NCBI RefSeq assembly: GCF_013377755.1
Contig: NZ_JABXWR010000001.1
Coordinates: 321,104-385,103, forward strand
Length of the DNA stretch: 64,000 bases
Direction of reading: 5' to 3'
Source: Methanofollis tationis
Lineage (GTDB): Archaea; Halobacteriota; Methanomicrobia; Methanomicrobiales; Methanofollaceae
The position numbers and the translations under genes were made by a program. This document shows, piece after piece, positions 1-9,620 of the stretch. A model generated the notes under the pieces. That model did no database searches and was not told the DNA's origin. It saw only the letters and a list, made by a program, of their open reading frames with translations. Position 1 is the first letter of the stretch, and the number at the start of each line of letters is the position of its first letter.

Positions 1-153
1 GACCAGGGAGCGATCCGGGTGGACGAGGAGGTCGTCGCCGTCGGCGGGACGATGAGCGGCGCCGACACCGTCTGCGTCATCAGGCCGGCCCACACAGCAA
101 CGTTCTTCGACCTGCAGGTGCGCGAGATCGTCGCCATGCCCAGGAACCGGTAA
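1..153 (+). CDS. C-terminal fragment, pyruvate-kinase C-terminal-domain-like protein
   Basis: Only the last 50 residues are inside the window; the frame is open from base 1 to a TAA stop. The fragment contains [17 protein letters not shown] followed by [14 protein letters not shown]. This resembles the end of methanogen proteins that carry a stand-alone pyruvate kinase alpha/beta (C-terminal) domain, in which a glycine-rich loop precedes a conserved IREI segment. The function of that family is not established. The next gene starts 1 bp after this stop, so the two are probably co-transcribed. The family assignment rests on recall of a short motif and is tentative. Confidence 0.55.
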   Translation, partial: DQGAIRVDEEVVAVGGTMSGADTVCVIRPAHTATFFDLQVREIVAMPRNR

Positions 154-154
154 T

Positions 155-1006
155 ATGGTCTTCGCATCGTTCAGGAAGGCCCTGGGCCTCCTCGTAAAAA
201 TGCCGCTGATCTGGACGGCCGGCATCGTCGTTGGGATCACCGCAGGGCTCGACATCTATCTCGAACTCTCGGGGGAGACCTTCTTTGCCGGGAAGGTCCT
301 CCTCTTCGGGCTTCTCCTCATCCCCTTCTTCGTCGCCGGGAGTCTCGGGGCGATCAGGCGGAATGACGGGAGTCCGGCAGTATTTCTGGAGGAGGGGAAG
401 AAACACTACTTCCGGGTCCTCCTCCCCGCCGTCTTCCTCCTGTTTGCGGCGATCGTAACCATCTTCCTGGTGGCCGTGCCGCTCTCGATCATTCTCGGGG
501 AGAACGCCGTCGAAGCGGCGGGCTCGACGGCACTGGGCGTGATCCTCTCGTTCGCCCTCTTCGCGTACTTCTACGACACGGCGGCGGTCCGGGACGAACT
601 GGGCGTCTTCGCCTCCCTCCAGCGGAGTGCGGCCTTCGTCCTCACCGCCTTTACACGGACTGTTCTTTTCTATGCGGCAAATGTTGCGGCGCTCCTCCTC
701 GTCGGGTTCGGGGCGGTCTTCCTCTGGACGGCGCTGCTCTACGACCGCCTCGCCCCCCTGGCCGAGAGCGGGGAACTGGCCCTCATGGACACCGCCAACG
801 CCACGGCGGTGCAGGCGCAGTTTGCCGCCCTCCTCGGTCCCGAGGGGATCTGGGTGACCGCTCTCGTCTATGCCGTCGTGATCGCTCTCTTCCTCCCCTT
901 CGCCATCGCCTTCAAGGCCGCTTTCTATGAGAGCCGCGGTGCCGTGGAGGCTGCCGCCTCTCAGGTGGGAGAGTACGACGAGAAGGGGCGGTGGTACCGC
1001 TACTGA
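155..1006 (+). CDS. Six-span integral membrane protein, unknown function
   Basis: This 283-residue protein has about six hydrophobic segments (near residues 10-32, 47-66, 88-110, 128-142, 168-192 and 226-252) and short charged loops. It ends in a soluble tail of about 25 residues rich in acidic and aromatic residues. There is no signal peptide and no catalytic motif I recognise. It resembles the poorly characterised multi-span proteins common in Methanomicrobiales and haloarchaea (DUF7847-like; a weak impression). The start lies 1 bp behind the preceding stop, with the tail of that gene providing the translation context. It is a real gene by codon use and length, but no function can be assigned. 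Confidence 0.75.
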   Translation: MVFASFRKALGLLVKMPLIWTAGIVVGITAGLDIYLELSGETFFAGKVLLFGLLLIPFFVAGSLGAIRRNDGSPAVFLEEGKKHYFRVLLPAVFLLFAAIVTIFLVAVPLSIILGENAVEAAGSTALGVILSFALFAYFYDTAAVRDELGVFASLQRSAAFVLTAFTRTVLFYAANVAALLLVGFGAVFLWTALLYDRLAPLAESGELALMDTANATAVQAQFAALLGPEGIWVTALVYAVVIALFLPFAIAFKAAFYESRGAVEAAASQVGEYDEKGRWYRY

Positions 1007-1294
1007 GCGGCGCCGTCAGAATATACTCTTTTTCTGGTCGTTGCCCTTTCACGCGGGGATCCCGGGGCGTCGGTGTTCAGTCCGTTTACGCGAACGAGTG
1101 AGGCCCTGAAATGCCCCTGTACCTTCGCGTCATTTCGCGTCTTCGCGTGAGTTTTCCCCGAACATCGGGCAAGGGGGAGTGTGCTGTCTCCCCATATCTC
1201 GGCGCTGGAGCATGGGTCCCGCAATACCCGCGCGCACCAGCAACGAACCTGCAAAAATGGAACTCGTGATTTTCTATCATCCCTGCGGCCGGGC
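1007..1294. other. Intergenic region between convergent genes
   Basis: This region separates the + strand membrane protein gene from the end of the - strand DUF92 gene. A T-rich run (CTCTTTTTCTGG, about 1026-1037) just after the first gene could serve as its terminator. The region contains the triple TTCGCGT repeat listed separately. The open frames here have no plausible protein character. Confidence 0.5.
1124..1148. repeat. Three tandem TTCGCGT units
   Basis: TTCGCGT occurs at 1124-1130, 1134-1140 and 1142-1148, with spacers of 3 and 1 bases. Runs of this kind (CTTCGCGTC, TTTCGCGTC, TTCGCGTGA) are scattered between genes in many prokaryotes and have no agreed function. The run lies between two convergent genes. 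Confidence 0.7.
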
Positions 1295-2491
1295 TCAGAC
1301 GAGCAGCGCCAGCACCAGCGCGAAGATCCCGCCGGCAAGGGTGGCGACGAGGTTCGTCCCGGCGTTCCCGAAGACGCCCTTATTCTCCAGGGTCGCCCCG
1401 ACAAGGCTGTCCACGTTCGTCCCGAAAAACCCGGCAAGAATGCCGATGACGGCGACGTCTGGACCGACGACCCCGAGCGCCCAGGCCGAGAGGGAGATTG
1501 CAACGGCGGCTGCCAGAGCCACTCCCTCGCCGAGCACCGTCACCCCGCCGTTCGTGCCCGGGCGCACCCGTTCGAGGGTCGTGATCAGGTAGGGATCGCC
1601 GCCCATGACGCCTATCTCCGAAGCGACGGTATCTGCAGCCGCCGATGCCACGCTCCCCAGAAACAGGGCGACAAATGCCGGGTGCCCGGTGATCCCGAAG
1701 AGGACGGCCCCGGCCGTGCCCACCAGCCCGTTTGCAAAGACGTTAAAGTAGCCGCGCACCCCGCCGTGGGACTGGGCGACGCCCAGGGCGTCCTTCTCCC
1801 GGTACCGAAACTTCGTCGCCAGCGAGCCCAGCATCATGAACAGGAGCATGATCAAAAACCACCTGACGTCGGCAAAGACAATGAGGAGGATGCCGATGAT
1901 CGCCGCCGAGAAAAGGCCTGATAGGTCTGCGACCCTGAACCGGTAGGAGAGGACGACGAAGACGAGGGTGATGACGGCCGCCATCGCCAGGATGCTGAGG
2001 TCGACCGAATAGTCGATCTCGTAGAAGAGCTGCATCGCCATCGCCACCCCGAGCCCCTCGATCATCAGGGTGTCGTCCCTGCTGTTCAGGGCGGCCCTGA
2101 GGAGGACGGCGACCAGCACGCCCAGTATCACGGTGAGCGGCGAGAAGACGCCCACGTACCACATGGCGAGAACTGCCGTTGCACACGCGGTGAAGATGAA
2201 CGGGACATACGACCGGGCGCGATCTCCGCTGAGCCTGAAGGCGAACTCGCCGATGACGACGATCGCAAGCGTCGCTGCAAAGACTGCAAGGGAGAGGAGC
2301 CCCAGACCGTACAGGGCGGCGATGACGATGATGGATATGGAGGCGTAGCGCGTCCCCTTGATCAGGAGCAGCACCCCTGAGAAGAGGATCACCAGGAGGG
2401 ACAGGAGCCATGCGGGCTGGATCAGCGGCGCTATCAGGATCCCAAGAAGGGCGAGGACAGTGGCAAGCGCCGGCCCGGTTTCCCGTATCAT
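1295..2491 (-). CDS. DUF92 family membrane protein (TIGR00297-like)
   Basis: This 398-residue multi-span protein has an N-terminal half of consecutive hydrophobic helices. The C-terminal half carries the DUF92 signature: a VAQSHGGVRGYFNVFANG segment near residue 240, then SAAADTVASEIG, GTNGGVTVLGEG and FGTNVDSLVGATLE. DUF92 includes the plant/cyanobacterial phytyl-phosphate kinase VTE6, and archaeal members are suspected to phosphorylate isoprenoid alcohols or their phosphates. That role is inference here. The length of about 400 is typical for archaeal members with the extra N-terminal membrane part. It diverges from valS with about 110 bp between the starts. Confidence 0.85.
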   Translation of the reverse strand: MIRETGPALATVLALLGILIAPLIQPAWLLSLLVILFSGVLLLIKGTRYASISIIVIAALYGLGLLSLAVFAATLAIVVIGEFAFRLSGDRARSYVPFIFTACATAVLAMWYVGVFSPLTVILGVLVAVLLRAALNSRDDTLMIEGLGVAMAMQLFYEIDYSVDLSILAMAAVITLVFVVLSYRFRVADLSGLFSAAIIGILLIVFADVRWFLIMLLFMMLGSLATKFRYREKDALGVAQSHGGVRGYFNVFANGLVGTAGAVLFGITGHPAFVALFLGSVASAAADTVASEIGVMGGDPYLITTLERVRPGTNGGVTVLGEGVALAAAVAISLSAWALGVVGPDVAVIGILAGFFGTNVDSLVGATLENKGVFGNAGTNLVATLAGGIFALVLALLV

Positions 2492-2602
2492 TCAGTGTTA
2501 TGATAGGGGGTTCTCAGACATGAACTTTGTAGTGCGAAGCGGCCGCCGCCCTTCATTCTGCGGAGCGTATAATTCTTTTAAAAACTTGAAAATACAATAG
2601 GA

Positions 2603-5197
2603 ATGAAGATGTCATCCTCGCATACTATCCCAAAAAACTATGACTTCCGGGAAGTGGAGGACCGGTGGCAGCGCACCTGGCGCGACGAGGACAATTACTT
2701 CGACCCGTCTTCTCCAAAACCGCAGTTCGTCATCGACACTCCTCCGCCCTACCCCACGGGCAACTTCCATATCGGCAACGCCCTCAACTGGTGTTATATC
2801 GACTTCATTGCGCGCTACAAGCGGATGTGCGGCTATAACGTGATGTTCCCGCAGGGCTGGGACTGCCACGGCCTCCCCACCGAGGTCAAGGTGGAGGAGA
2901 TCCACGGGATCACGAAAAACGACGTCTCCCGCGAGGAATTCAGGCAGATGTGCCGGGACCTCACCATCGGCAACATCGAGAAGATGCGCGCCACCCTCCG
3001 CCGGTGCGGCTTCTCGACCGACTGGAGCCACGAGTACATCACGATGCTCCCTGAATACTACCGCAAGACGCAGCTCTCCTTTTTACGGATGCTCAATGCG
3101 GGCTATATCTACCAGAGCGAACACCCGGTGAACTTCTGCACCCGCTGCGAGACGGCGATCGCCTTTGCCGAGGTCAGCTACGAGCCCAGGGAGACGAAAC
3201 TCAACTTCTTCGACTTCGACGGCGTCGAGATCGCCACCACGCGCCCCGAGCTCCTTGCGGCCTGCGTCGCCGTCGCCGTCCACCCTGACGACGAGCGCTA
3301 CCGTCACCTCGCCGGAAAACACCTGAAGGTCCCCCTCTTCGGCCACGACGTCCCGGTGCTCCAGAACGGGGCCGTCGACCCCTCCTTCGGGTCGGGCGCC
3401 GTGATGATCTGCACCTTCGGCGACAAGCAGGACGTCCACTGGTGGAAGGAGTACGACCTCCCCTTGAGAAAGGCGATCGACCGGGCAGGGCGGATGACGG
3501 CGCTCTGCGGGCAGTACCAGGGGATGATCGCAAAGGAGTGCCGGGAAGTGATCCTCGCCGACATGGAGAAGGCCGGGATCCTGCGGAGGCAGGAGACGAT
3601 CGAGCAGCGCGTCGGCACCTGCTGGCGGTGCAAGACCCCGATCGAGATCCTCTCAGAACGGCAGTGGTTCATCAGGGTGAAGTCGGACGAGATCCTGGAA
3701 GCGGCGCACCAGGTCTCCTGGTACCCCGAGCACATGCGCACCAGGCTGGAGAACTGGGCCGGGCAGATGGAATGGGACTGGTGCATCTCCCGCCAGCGGA
3801 TCTTTGCAACCCCGATTCCCGTCTGGTCCTGTGCGCAGTGCGGCGCAATCGTGACGCCTGACGAGGCCGACCTCCCGGTCGACCCGACGACCGAACAGCC
3901 GAAGCGCCCCTGCCCGCAGTGCGGCTGCGAGGAGTTCGTGGCCGAGCACGATGTGCTTGACACCTGGATGGACTCCTCGATCTCGGTGCTGAACATCACC
4001 GGCTGGGACGGGAGCGGTACGCCGCCGATCTTCCCTGCGCAGATCCGGCCGCAGGGCCACGATATCATCAGGACCTGGGCCTTCTATACGATCCTGCGCT
4101 CGGTCGCCCTCACCGGCCAGAAACCGTGGGACTCGATCCTGGTCAACGGCATGGTGCTCGGCGAGGACGGGTTCAAGATGTCCAAGAGCCGGAACAACAT
4201 CATCGCCCCGGAGACCGTGCTCGTCGAGTACGGCGCCGACGCCTTCAGGCAGTGGGGGGCGATGGGGGCGGCCACCGGCCAGGACATCATGTTCAACTGG
4301 AACGACGTGGTCGCCGCCTCCCGCTTCCAGACGAAGATGTGGAATATCGTCCGCTTCGTGCTCACCCAGATCGAGCGCGAGCCCGTGGAAGACGGCCCGG
4401 TCACCGCCGTGCTCGACCGCTGGCTCCTTGCAAAACTCTCAGAGACCGTTGCCGAGGTGACGAACGCCCTCGATACCTACCAGTTCGACCAGGGGCTGCG
4501 GGCGATCCGTGACTTCACCAGGAACATCCTTGCCGACGACTATATCGAACTGGTGAAGGGTCGGCTCTACTCAGACGACGCCGAGCGCGCCAGCGCCTGC
4601 CGCGCCCTGACCACCACCCTCGACGTCCTCTGCCGGCTCCTGGCCCCCTATGTGCCGCACTTCGCCGAGGAATGCTGGGCGCAGTTCAGAAAGGGGAGCG
4701 TGCTCGTCCAGTCCTGGCCGGCATTTGCCTGCGAGGACGAGGAGGCCGAGCGTATTGGCGACCGCCTCGTCGCCCTCACCGCCGAGCTCCGCCGGTACAA
4801 GCACGACCTCGGGCTTGCCCTGAACGCCCCCTTCGGGAACCTCGCCATCTACGCTCCCGAAAAGGTCGATGACGCCGGAGACGTTGCCCGGGCCCTGAAC
4901 GCCGCCATCGCCTGGCGGACCGGGGAGCCGCGGCTTGAAAAGGTGCCCGCGGGCGTGGAGTTCAACATGGCAGTGATCGGTCCGGCGCTCCGCAAGGGGG
5001 CAAAGGGCTTCATGCAGGCCGTCGAGGCCCTGCCGGCCGACCAGCTCCAGAACCCCCCGGCGACGGTCATCGTGGACGGCGCCGAGGTTGCCGTGCCCGA
5101 AAACGCCTTCACTCCGAAGTTCGCCTACCAGGTGGAGGGCGAGGCGGTGGACGTCCTCACGATCGGCGAGGTCACCGTCACCCTGCGGCGGGCCTGA
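2603..5197 (+). CDS. valS: Valyl-tRNA synthetase
   Basis: Class I aminoacyl-tRNA synthetase of 864 residues, the usual size for the archaeal form. The HIGH box appears as [13 protein letters not shown] near residue 50 and the KMSKS loop as [10 protein letters not shown] near residue 527. Paired cysteines (CTRCETA near residue 173, CWRCKTP, CAQCGA, CPQCGC) are likely zinc-binding knuckles. The editing domain lies between them and an anticodon-binding helical domain follows. The start at 2603 gives [10 protein letters not shown]; a second ATG at 2609 is also possible. An A/T-rich promoter (TTCTTTTAAAAACTTG, 2573-2588) lies just upstream. It stands alone. Confidence 0.97.
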   Translation: MKMSSSHTIPKNYDFREVEDRWQRTWRDEDNYFDPSSPKPQFVIDTPPPYPTGNFHIGNALNWCYIDFIARYKRMCGYNVMFPQGWDCHGLPTEVKVEEIHGITKNDVSREEFRQMCRDLTIGNIEKMRATLRRCGFSTDWSHEYITMLPEYYRKTQLSFLRMLNAGYIYQSEHPVNFCTRCETAIAFAEVSYEPRETKLNFFDFDGVEIATTRPELLAACVAVAVHPDDERYRHLAGKHLKVPLFGHDVPVLQNGAVDPSFGSGAVMICTFGDKQDVHWWKEYDLPLRKAIDRAGRMTALCGQYQGMIAKECREVILADMEKAGILRRQETIEQRVGTCWRCKTPIEILSERQWFIRVKSDEILEAAHQVSWYPEHMRTRLENWAGQMEWDWCISRQRIFATPIPVWSCAQCGAIVTPDEADLPVDPTTEQPKRPCPQCGCEEFVAEHDVLDTWMDSSISVLNITGWDGSGTPPIFPAQIRPQGHDIIRTWAFYTILRSVALTGQKPWDSILVNGMVLGEDGFKMSKSRNNIIAPETVLVEYGADAFRQWGAMGAATGQDIMFNWNDVVAASRFQTKMWNIVRFVLTQIEREPVEDGPVTAVLDRWLLAKLSETVAEVTNALDTYQFDQGLRAIRDFTRNILADDYIELVKGRLYSDDAERASACRALTTTLDVLCRLLAPYVPHFAEECWAQFRKGSVLVQSWPAFACEDEEAERIGDRLVALTAELRRYKHDLGLALNAPFGNLAIYAPEKVDDAGDVARALNAAIAWRTGEPRLEKVPAGVEFNMAVIGPALRKGAKGFMQAVEALPADQLQNPPATVIVDGAEVAVPENAFTPKFAYQVEGEAVDVLTIGEVTVTLRRA

Positions 5198-5211
5198 AAC
5201 GCCCACGCACC

Positions 5212-5218
5212 TTTTTTT
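5212..5218 (+). terminator. T-run behind valS
   Basis: A run of seven T residues lies 15 bp behind the valS stop. Archaeal termination relies mainly on such U-rich tracts. Confidence 0.5.
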
Positions 5219-5283
5219 GCGCAACCTCTATCTTCTGAGAGGGGCACACTCCTGCATGGACAGGGCCGGAAGAAGGGATTGCA

Positions 5284-5490
5284 ATGTCGCGTGATGCATT
5301 GCTCATCGGTATCGCCTGCGCCCTTGCGGGTGTCGGCGTCTGGGCGGTCTCGGGCAACGTGGCCGTCGGCGGCCTGCTCGCCCTTCTCGGCGTGGTCCTG
5401 ATCGTTATCGGGCTCGCTCCTTCGGAGTACGACGAAGAGGAGCAGCTGGACACCGAGGAGGAGATCCTGAATATCTATGATGAGGAGTGA
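5284..5490 (+). CDS. Small two-span membrane protein
   Basis: This 68-residue protein has two hydrophobic helices (about residues 5-24 and 26-45) joined by a tight turn. A strongly acidic cytosolic-type tail (EYDEEEQLDTEEEIL) follows. GGAAGAAGGGATTGCAATG precedes the start. It sits between valS and the toxin-antitoxin pair without forming an obvious operon. No family is recognised; proteins of this shape often assist membrane complexes, but nothing here shows that. Confidence 0.7.
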   Translation: MSRDALLIGIACALAGVGVWAVSGNVAVGGLLALLGVVLIVIGLAPSEYDEEEQLDTEEEILNIYDEE

Positions 5491-5533
5491 GCACCTATAA
5501 CACGTCCTCTCCCGAGAAAAACGAGGTGTTGAC

Positions 5534-5830
5534 ATGCAATCAGTGACAACAGAATCTCTCCGGAAGAAAAAGCGCTACATTGAACAGATTGCACGAAAAC
5601 ATGGTGCATACAATATCAGAATTTTCGGCTCGGTCGCGCGGGGCGAGGCGCATCCGGAAAGTGATCTCGATCTTCTCATCGATATGGAGCCTGGCCGGAG
5701 TCTTCTCGATCATGTCGCTCTCATCCAGGACCTCGAGGCATATCTCGGGTGCAGGGTGGACGTCGTCACTGAACGGTCCTTGAAAGATCGCTTGAAAAAG
5801 AGTATACTGAGAGATTCTATCCCCTTATGA
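5534..5830 (+). CDS. mntA: MNT-type nucleotidyltransferase antitoxin (MntA-like)
   Basis: This 98-residue minimal nucleotidyltransferase shows the GS-x10-DxD active-site pattern (GSVARGEAHPESDLDLLID, residues 32-50). In the HEPN/MNT family the MNT partner neutralises the HEPN ribonuclease, in characterised cases by adding AMP groups to it. The gene overlaps the next one by 4 bp (ATGA), the usual tight coupling of such pairs. The start is the first ATG of the frame and the downstream HEPN gene supports the assignment. Confidence 0.9.
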   Translation: MQSVTTESLRKKKRYIEQIARKHGAYNIRIFGSVARGEAHPESDLDLLIDMEPGRSLLDHVALIQDLEAYLGCRVDVVTERSLKDRLKKSILRDSIPL

Positions 5831-6165
5831 GAGATGATAGAGGGCGTCTTCTGGATATCGCCGATTCGATCACGCAGATCGAGCGGTATGCGCCTGTCGC
5901 AAAAGAGGACTTCCTTGAGAACGAACTTGTTCAGATATGGATTATCCACCACCTGCAGGTGATAGGGGAGGCAGCATCATCTCTTTCTCCGGATGTGCGG
6001 AGCCACACACCGGAAATTCCCTGGCAGGCGATTGTCGGCCTGAGAAATATCCTTGTCCATGCATATTTCCGGGTCGACCCGGAAGAATTATGGGTTGTCG
6101 TGGAGCGAGACATCCCGCTCCTCAAAAAAAGCGTCGGCGATCTCCTCGACGATCAGGCGACCTGA
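5827..6165 (+). CDS. hepT: HEPN domain ribonuclease toxin (HepT/DUF86)
   Basis: This 112-residue helical protein carries the HEPN catalytic motif Rx4HxY as RNILVHAY (residues 72-79). DUF86/HepT proteins are metal-independent RNases that act as toxins or in defence. The gene is translationally coupled to the MNT gene by an ATGA overlap. The convergent tmk gene ends 1 bp behind its stop. The motif is intact, so an active toxin is expected. Confidence 0.9.
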   Translation: MRDDRGRLLDIADSITQIERYAPVAKEDFLENELVQIWIIHHLQVIGEAASSLSPDVRSHTPEIPWQAIVGLRNILVHAYFRVDPEELWVVVERDIPLLKKSVGDLLDDQAT

Positions 6166-6166
6166 T

Positions 6167-6754
6167 TCACCTCGCCCGCCGCCTGATCTCGTCAGCCACA
6201 AACCCGCAGACGTCCTCCTGCGGGAGCAGGGCGTCGACCAGCACAAATCGTTCGGGCTCGGCCCGGGCAAGGGCAAGATAGTTTTTCTGCACCCGCTCGA
6301 GCACCTCTGCGTCTTCGAAGTGCTCCCTTTTCGCCTTGAGCCGTTTCTCCGCCTCACTCACGGGCAGGACGCAGAGGAAGGTGAGGTCGGGGACAAGGGT
6401 GAAGGGGGCGTGGACGGCCCTGAGCCACCCGATGGGATCGGGTATGACGCCCTCCAGGGTCACGCCCTGGTAGGCGTAGCGGCTGTCTGAATAACGATCA
6501 GAGACGACGACCCGCCCTTTGGCGATGGCCGGGCGGACGACGTGCGCAAGGTGGGCGGCATGATCGGCGACAAAGAGGAGGCACTCGGTGACCGGGTCGG
6601 TGTTCTCGGCGATCGACCGGCGCACCGCCTCGCCCACCCAGGTGGCCCCGGGCTCGCGGGTGATCACGGGGTCGAGATCGGCGAGGGCGGCATGCAGGCC
6701 GTCGACGAGCGTGCTCTTCCCGCTCCCGTCGATCCCCTCGATCGTCACGAGCAC
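6167..6754 (-). CDS. tmk: Thymidylate kinase
   Basis: dTMP kinase of 195 residues, which phosphorylates dTMP to dTDP. A P-loop GIDGSGKSTL is at residues 7-16, the DR(Y) motif is seen as SDRYSDSRYAYQG near residue 85, and basic residues of a lid region (EAEKRLKAKREHFE) lie around 130. The start overlaps the end of the upstream HisA-like gene by 10 bp, so the two are co-transcribed. The C-terminus runs to within 1 bp of the convergent hepT stop. Confidence 0.95.
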   Translation of the reverse strand: MLVTIEGIDGSGKSTLVDGLHAALADLDPVITREPGATWVGEAVRRSIAENTDPVTECLLFVADHAAHLAHVVRPAIAKGRVVVSDRYSDSRYAYQGVTLEGVIPDPIGWLRAVHAPFTLVPDLTFLCVLPVSEAEKRLKAKREHFEDAEVLERVQKNYLALARAEPERFVLVDALLPQEDVCGFVADEIRRRAR

Positions 6755-7410
6755 GTCTGCCCCTCCCGCAGCCAGGCAAGGGGGATCGTCCCCCGGTGCA
6801 CGCCGGTCGCCACGATGGCGCCGTCGAAACCTGCCCCTTCGAGGGTGTCGAGGTCGCGCACCCCCGCGACCCCGCCGCCCCAGAGGAGGCGCCCGCTATA
6901 TGCGGCCCTGAGGTCCTCGAGGTCGGTGGGAAGGCCGCACCCGGTCCCGACGCCGGAGATGTGGAGGAGGATGCAGCCGGCAAAGGGCAGGGCGTCGGCC
7001 CGCTCCAGGACCGAGAGCGGCGCCTCCCCCGAGGGGATCACCCGTCCGTCCTTGATGTCCACCGAGAGATAGCAGCCCGCATACCCGGCGAGATCCTCTC
7101 CGGCGGTCTCGGTCCCGATCACATTGACCACGCCGTCCATCAGGTCGGCAGGGGACCGGCAGCCCCGGTCTACATAGCACCGCCGCACCATCCCGGCGAG
7201 GTCTCTCACGATTCGGTCGTGGTCCCCCACCCCGCAGATCCGGTCGAGATCGGCGATATAGAGGTATTCCGGCTGCATGTCCGCAAGGTATGCCATCGGC
7301 TCAGCCGAGGCGGCCAGCCCCCAGTTGAGCGGGGCATAGGTCTCCCGCTTCCCTTTTGCCCCGTGGACGACAGCGCCGTCTTTCAGGTCCATTGCAAGGA
7401 TACATTCCAT
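6745..7410 (-). CDS. HisA/HisF-related TIM-barrel protein (TIGR00734-like)
   Basis: With the start at 7410 (MECILAMDLKDGAVVHG) this is a 221-residue beta/alpha barrel. It shows HisA-like phosphate-binding loops (YIADLDRICG near residue 55, a late LLWGGGVAGVRDL near residue 180). It belongs to the HisA/HisF-related family of archaea, distinct from true HisA and HisF, whose substrate is unknown. A start at 7446 is open but would leave only 8 bp to the divergent mfnB gene; 7410 leaves room for both promoters. Its position next to mfnB hints at a role near methanofuran synthesis, which is inference only. Confidence 0.8.
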   Translation of the reverse strand: MECILAMDLKDGAVVHGAKGKRETYAPLNWGLAASAEPMAYLADMQPEYLYIADLDRICGVGDHDRIVRDLAGMVRRCYVDRGCRSPADLMDGVVNVIGTETAGEDLAGYAGCYLSVDIKDGRVIPSGEAPLSVLERADALPFAGCILLHISGVGTGCGLPTDLEDLRAAYSGRLLWGGGVAGVRDLDTLEGAGFDGAIVATGVHRGTIPLAWLREGQTCS

Positions 7411-7454
7411 GTGTTCAACGTAATCACTATTAGGATTAAGGATCATTAATTCCT

Positions 7455-8141
7455 ATGCGATTATTGGTCAGCCCTAGCAGTATCGAAGAGGCCCGATCCG
7501 CACTCGCCGCAGACATTATCGATGTCAAAAAGCCGTCCGAGGGATCGCTTGGGGCCAACTTTCCCTGGGTGATCCGCGCGATCAAGGAGATGGCGGGAAA
7601 ACCGGTCAGTGCTGCTATTGGTGATTTTGACTATAAACCGGGCTGCGCATCCCTTGCAGCCTATGGAGCGGCCTGCGCCGGTGCCGATTTCATCAAGGTC
7701 GGGCTCATGTTCGACGGCAGGGACCGGGCCTTCGACCTCGCCAGAGCGGTTGTCAGGGCGGTCAAGGACGATTTTCCGGAAAAAACCGTTGTTATTGCAG
7801 CATATTCCGACTATGAGCGCCTTGGCACGATATCGCCCTTCACCGCAGCAGAGGCCGCGGCCGAGGCCGGCGCCGACATCGCCATGATCGATACCGGCAT
7901 GAAAGATGGTAAAAGCACCTTTGAATTCATGGACGCCGACACCCTCGCCTCCTATACCGAGGAGAACCGGAGCCGCGGCATTGCCACCGCCCTTGCAGGT
8001 TCGCTGAAGTTCGAGGACCTCTCTGCCCTCAAGACCATCGATCCGGAGATCATCGGGGTCAGGGGCATGGTCTGCGGCGGCGACCGGAGTTGTGTCATCA
8101 GGCCCGAACTGGTGGAAAAAGCACTCGCGATGATCAGGTGA
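7455..8141 (+). CDS. mfnB: (5-formylfuran-3-yl)methyl phosphate synthase
   Basis: MfnB converts two molecules of glyceraldehyde 3-phosphate to the furan precursor of methanofuran, a C1 carrier of methanogens. The 228-residue sequence matches the family: MRLLVSPSSIEEA at the start, the Schiff-base lysine region IIDVKKPSEGSLGANFPW (residues 22-39), and a later conserved lysine in DTGMKDGKSTFE (about residue 150). It is transcribed away from the HisA-like gene. guaB starts 2 bp behind the stop, so guaB probably shares this transcript. Confidence 0.95.
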   Translation: MRLLVSPSSIEEARSALAADIIDVKKPSEGSLGANFPWVIRAIKEMAGKPVSAAIGDFDYKPGCASLAAYGAACAGADFIKVGLMFDGRDRAFDLARAVVRAVKDDFPEKTVVIAAYSDYERLGTISPFTAAEAAAEAGADIAMIDTGMKDGKSTFEFMDADTLASYTEENRSRGIATALAGSLKFEDLSALKTIDPEIIGVRGMVCGGDRSCVIRPELVEKALAMIR

Positions 8142-8143
8142 TC

Positions 8144-9613
8144 ATGATGTATGCGGAAAAACTCGCTGTCCCGACGGCTCTCACCTTCGACGACGTTCTG
8201 CTCGTCCCCGCCGCCTCGTATGTGGAGCCGAACGACGCCGATGTGCACTCGATCTTCTCAAAGAACATCCCGTTGAATATCCCGCTCGTCTCGTCGGCGA
8301 TGGATACCGTGACCGAGGCGGGAATGGCGATCGCCATCGCCCGTCTCGGCGGCATCGGCGTCATTCACCGGAACATGCGGCCGGAACGTTCGGTGGACGA
8401 GGTGGTCAGGGTGAAGCGCGCCGAAGACCTGATCGAGCGCGAGGTGCTCTCGGTCGGCCCCGAGACCACCCTCTCCGAGGTTGAGGAGATGATGAACAAG
8501 CACGGTATCGGCGGCGTCCCGGTGATCGAGGACAAAAAACTCATCGGGATCGTCTCTCGCCGTGACATCAGGGCGATCGTGCACCGGCGCGGGAAAGAGT
8601 CGATCCGCACGATCATGACCCAGTTCCCGATCACGGCCCGGGAGGACGTCACCGCGGAGGCGGCGCTTGAGACGATGTACGCAAACAAGGTCGAGCGCCT
8701 GCCGGTCACGAACGGCGATGGCCGCCTCCTCGGGATCATCACGATGCAGGACATCCTGGAGAAGCGCTCGTACCCCCTTGCCAACCGCGATGCAAAGGGC
8801 AGCCTGCGCGTCGCCGCCGCCGTCGGCCCCTTCGACTTTGAACGGGCGACAATGCTCGACGAGGCAGGTGTCGACGCCCTGGTGGTGGACTGCGCCCACG
8901 GCCACAATATGCATGTGGTCAGGGCGGTGCGCGAGATCAAGGGGAGCGTGAAGGCCGACGTGGTCGCCGGCAACATCGCCACCTCAGAGGCGGCGATGGA
9001 GCTTGCCGACACCGTGGACGGGCTGAAGGTCGGGATCGGGCCTGGCTCGATCTGCACCACCCGGATCGTCGCCGGTGTCGGCGTCCCGCAGGTCTCGGCG
9101 ATCGCGAGTGTCGCCGACGTCGCCGCCCCGCTCGGGCTCCCGGTGATCGCCGACGGTGGTGTCCGCTATTCCGGGGATATCGCAAAGGCGATCGCCGCCG
9201 GTGCCAACGCGGTGATGATGGGCAGCCTCTTTGCCGGGACCGACGAGGCGCCCGGGCGGATCATCGCGATCCAGGGGCGCAAGTACAAGCAGTACCGCGG
9301 CATGGGCTCTCTGGGCGTGATGAGCCATGGCGAGTCCTCCGACCGCTACTTCCAGAAGAAGGGGATCGGCAGGACGAAATATGTCCCCGAGGGCGTTGAA
9401 GGGGCGATTCCCTACGTCGGGAACGTCTCCGACGTGATCTACCAGCTGGTGGGCGGGCTGAAGTCGGCGATGGGCTATACCGGCTCGGCCACGATCGACG
9501 ACCTGCGCACGAAGGGCAGGTTCGTGCGGATCACCGCAGCCGGGATGGGCGAGTCGCACCCGCACAATATCCTGATCACCGACGAGGCCCCGAACTACCG
9601 GCTGACCGGATGA
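8144..9613 (+). CDS. guaB: IMP dehydrogenase
   Basis: Oxidises IMP to XMP, the first committed step of GMP synthesis. The chosen start gives [20 protein letters not shown] and 489 residues, the standard size; an upstream extension inside mfnB is rejected. Two CBS domains interrupt the barrel (about residues 95-215). The catalytic cysteine lies in [17 protein letters not shown] (about residue 305), followed by [13 protein letters not shown] and the flap [17 protein letters not shown]. The gene begins 2 bp after mfnB. Confidence 0.96.
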   Translation: MMYAEKLAVPTALTFDDVLLVPAASYVEPNDADVHSIFSKNIPLNIPLVSSAMDTVTEAGMAIAIARLGGIGVIHRNMRPERSVDEVVRVKRAEDLIEREVLSVGPETTLSEVEEMMNKHGIGGVPVIEDKKLIGIVSRRDIRAIVHRRGKESIRTIMTQFPITAREDVTAEAALETMYANKVERLPVTNGDGRLLGIITMQDILEKRSYPLANRDAKGSLRVAAAVGPFDFERATMLDEAGVDALVVDCAHGHNMHVVRAVREIKGSVKADVVAGNIATSEAAMELADTVDGLKVGIGPGSICTTRIVAGVGVPQVSAIASVADVAAPLGLPVIADGGVRYSGDIAKAIAAGANAVMMGSLFAGTDEAPGRIIAIQGRKYKQYRGMGSLGVMSHGESSDRYFQKKGIGRTKYVPEGVEGAIPYVGNVSDVIYQLVGGLKSAMGYTGSATIDDLRTKGRFVRITAAGMGESHPHNILITDEAPNYRLTG

Positions 9614-9620
9614 TCTCCTT

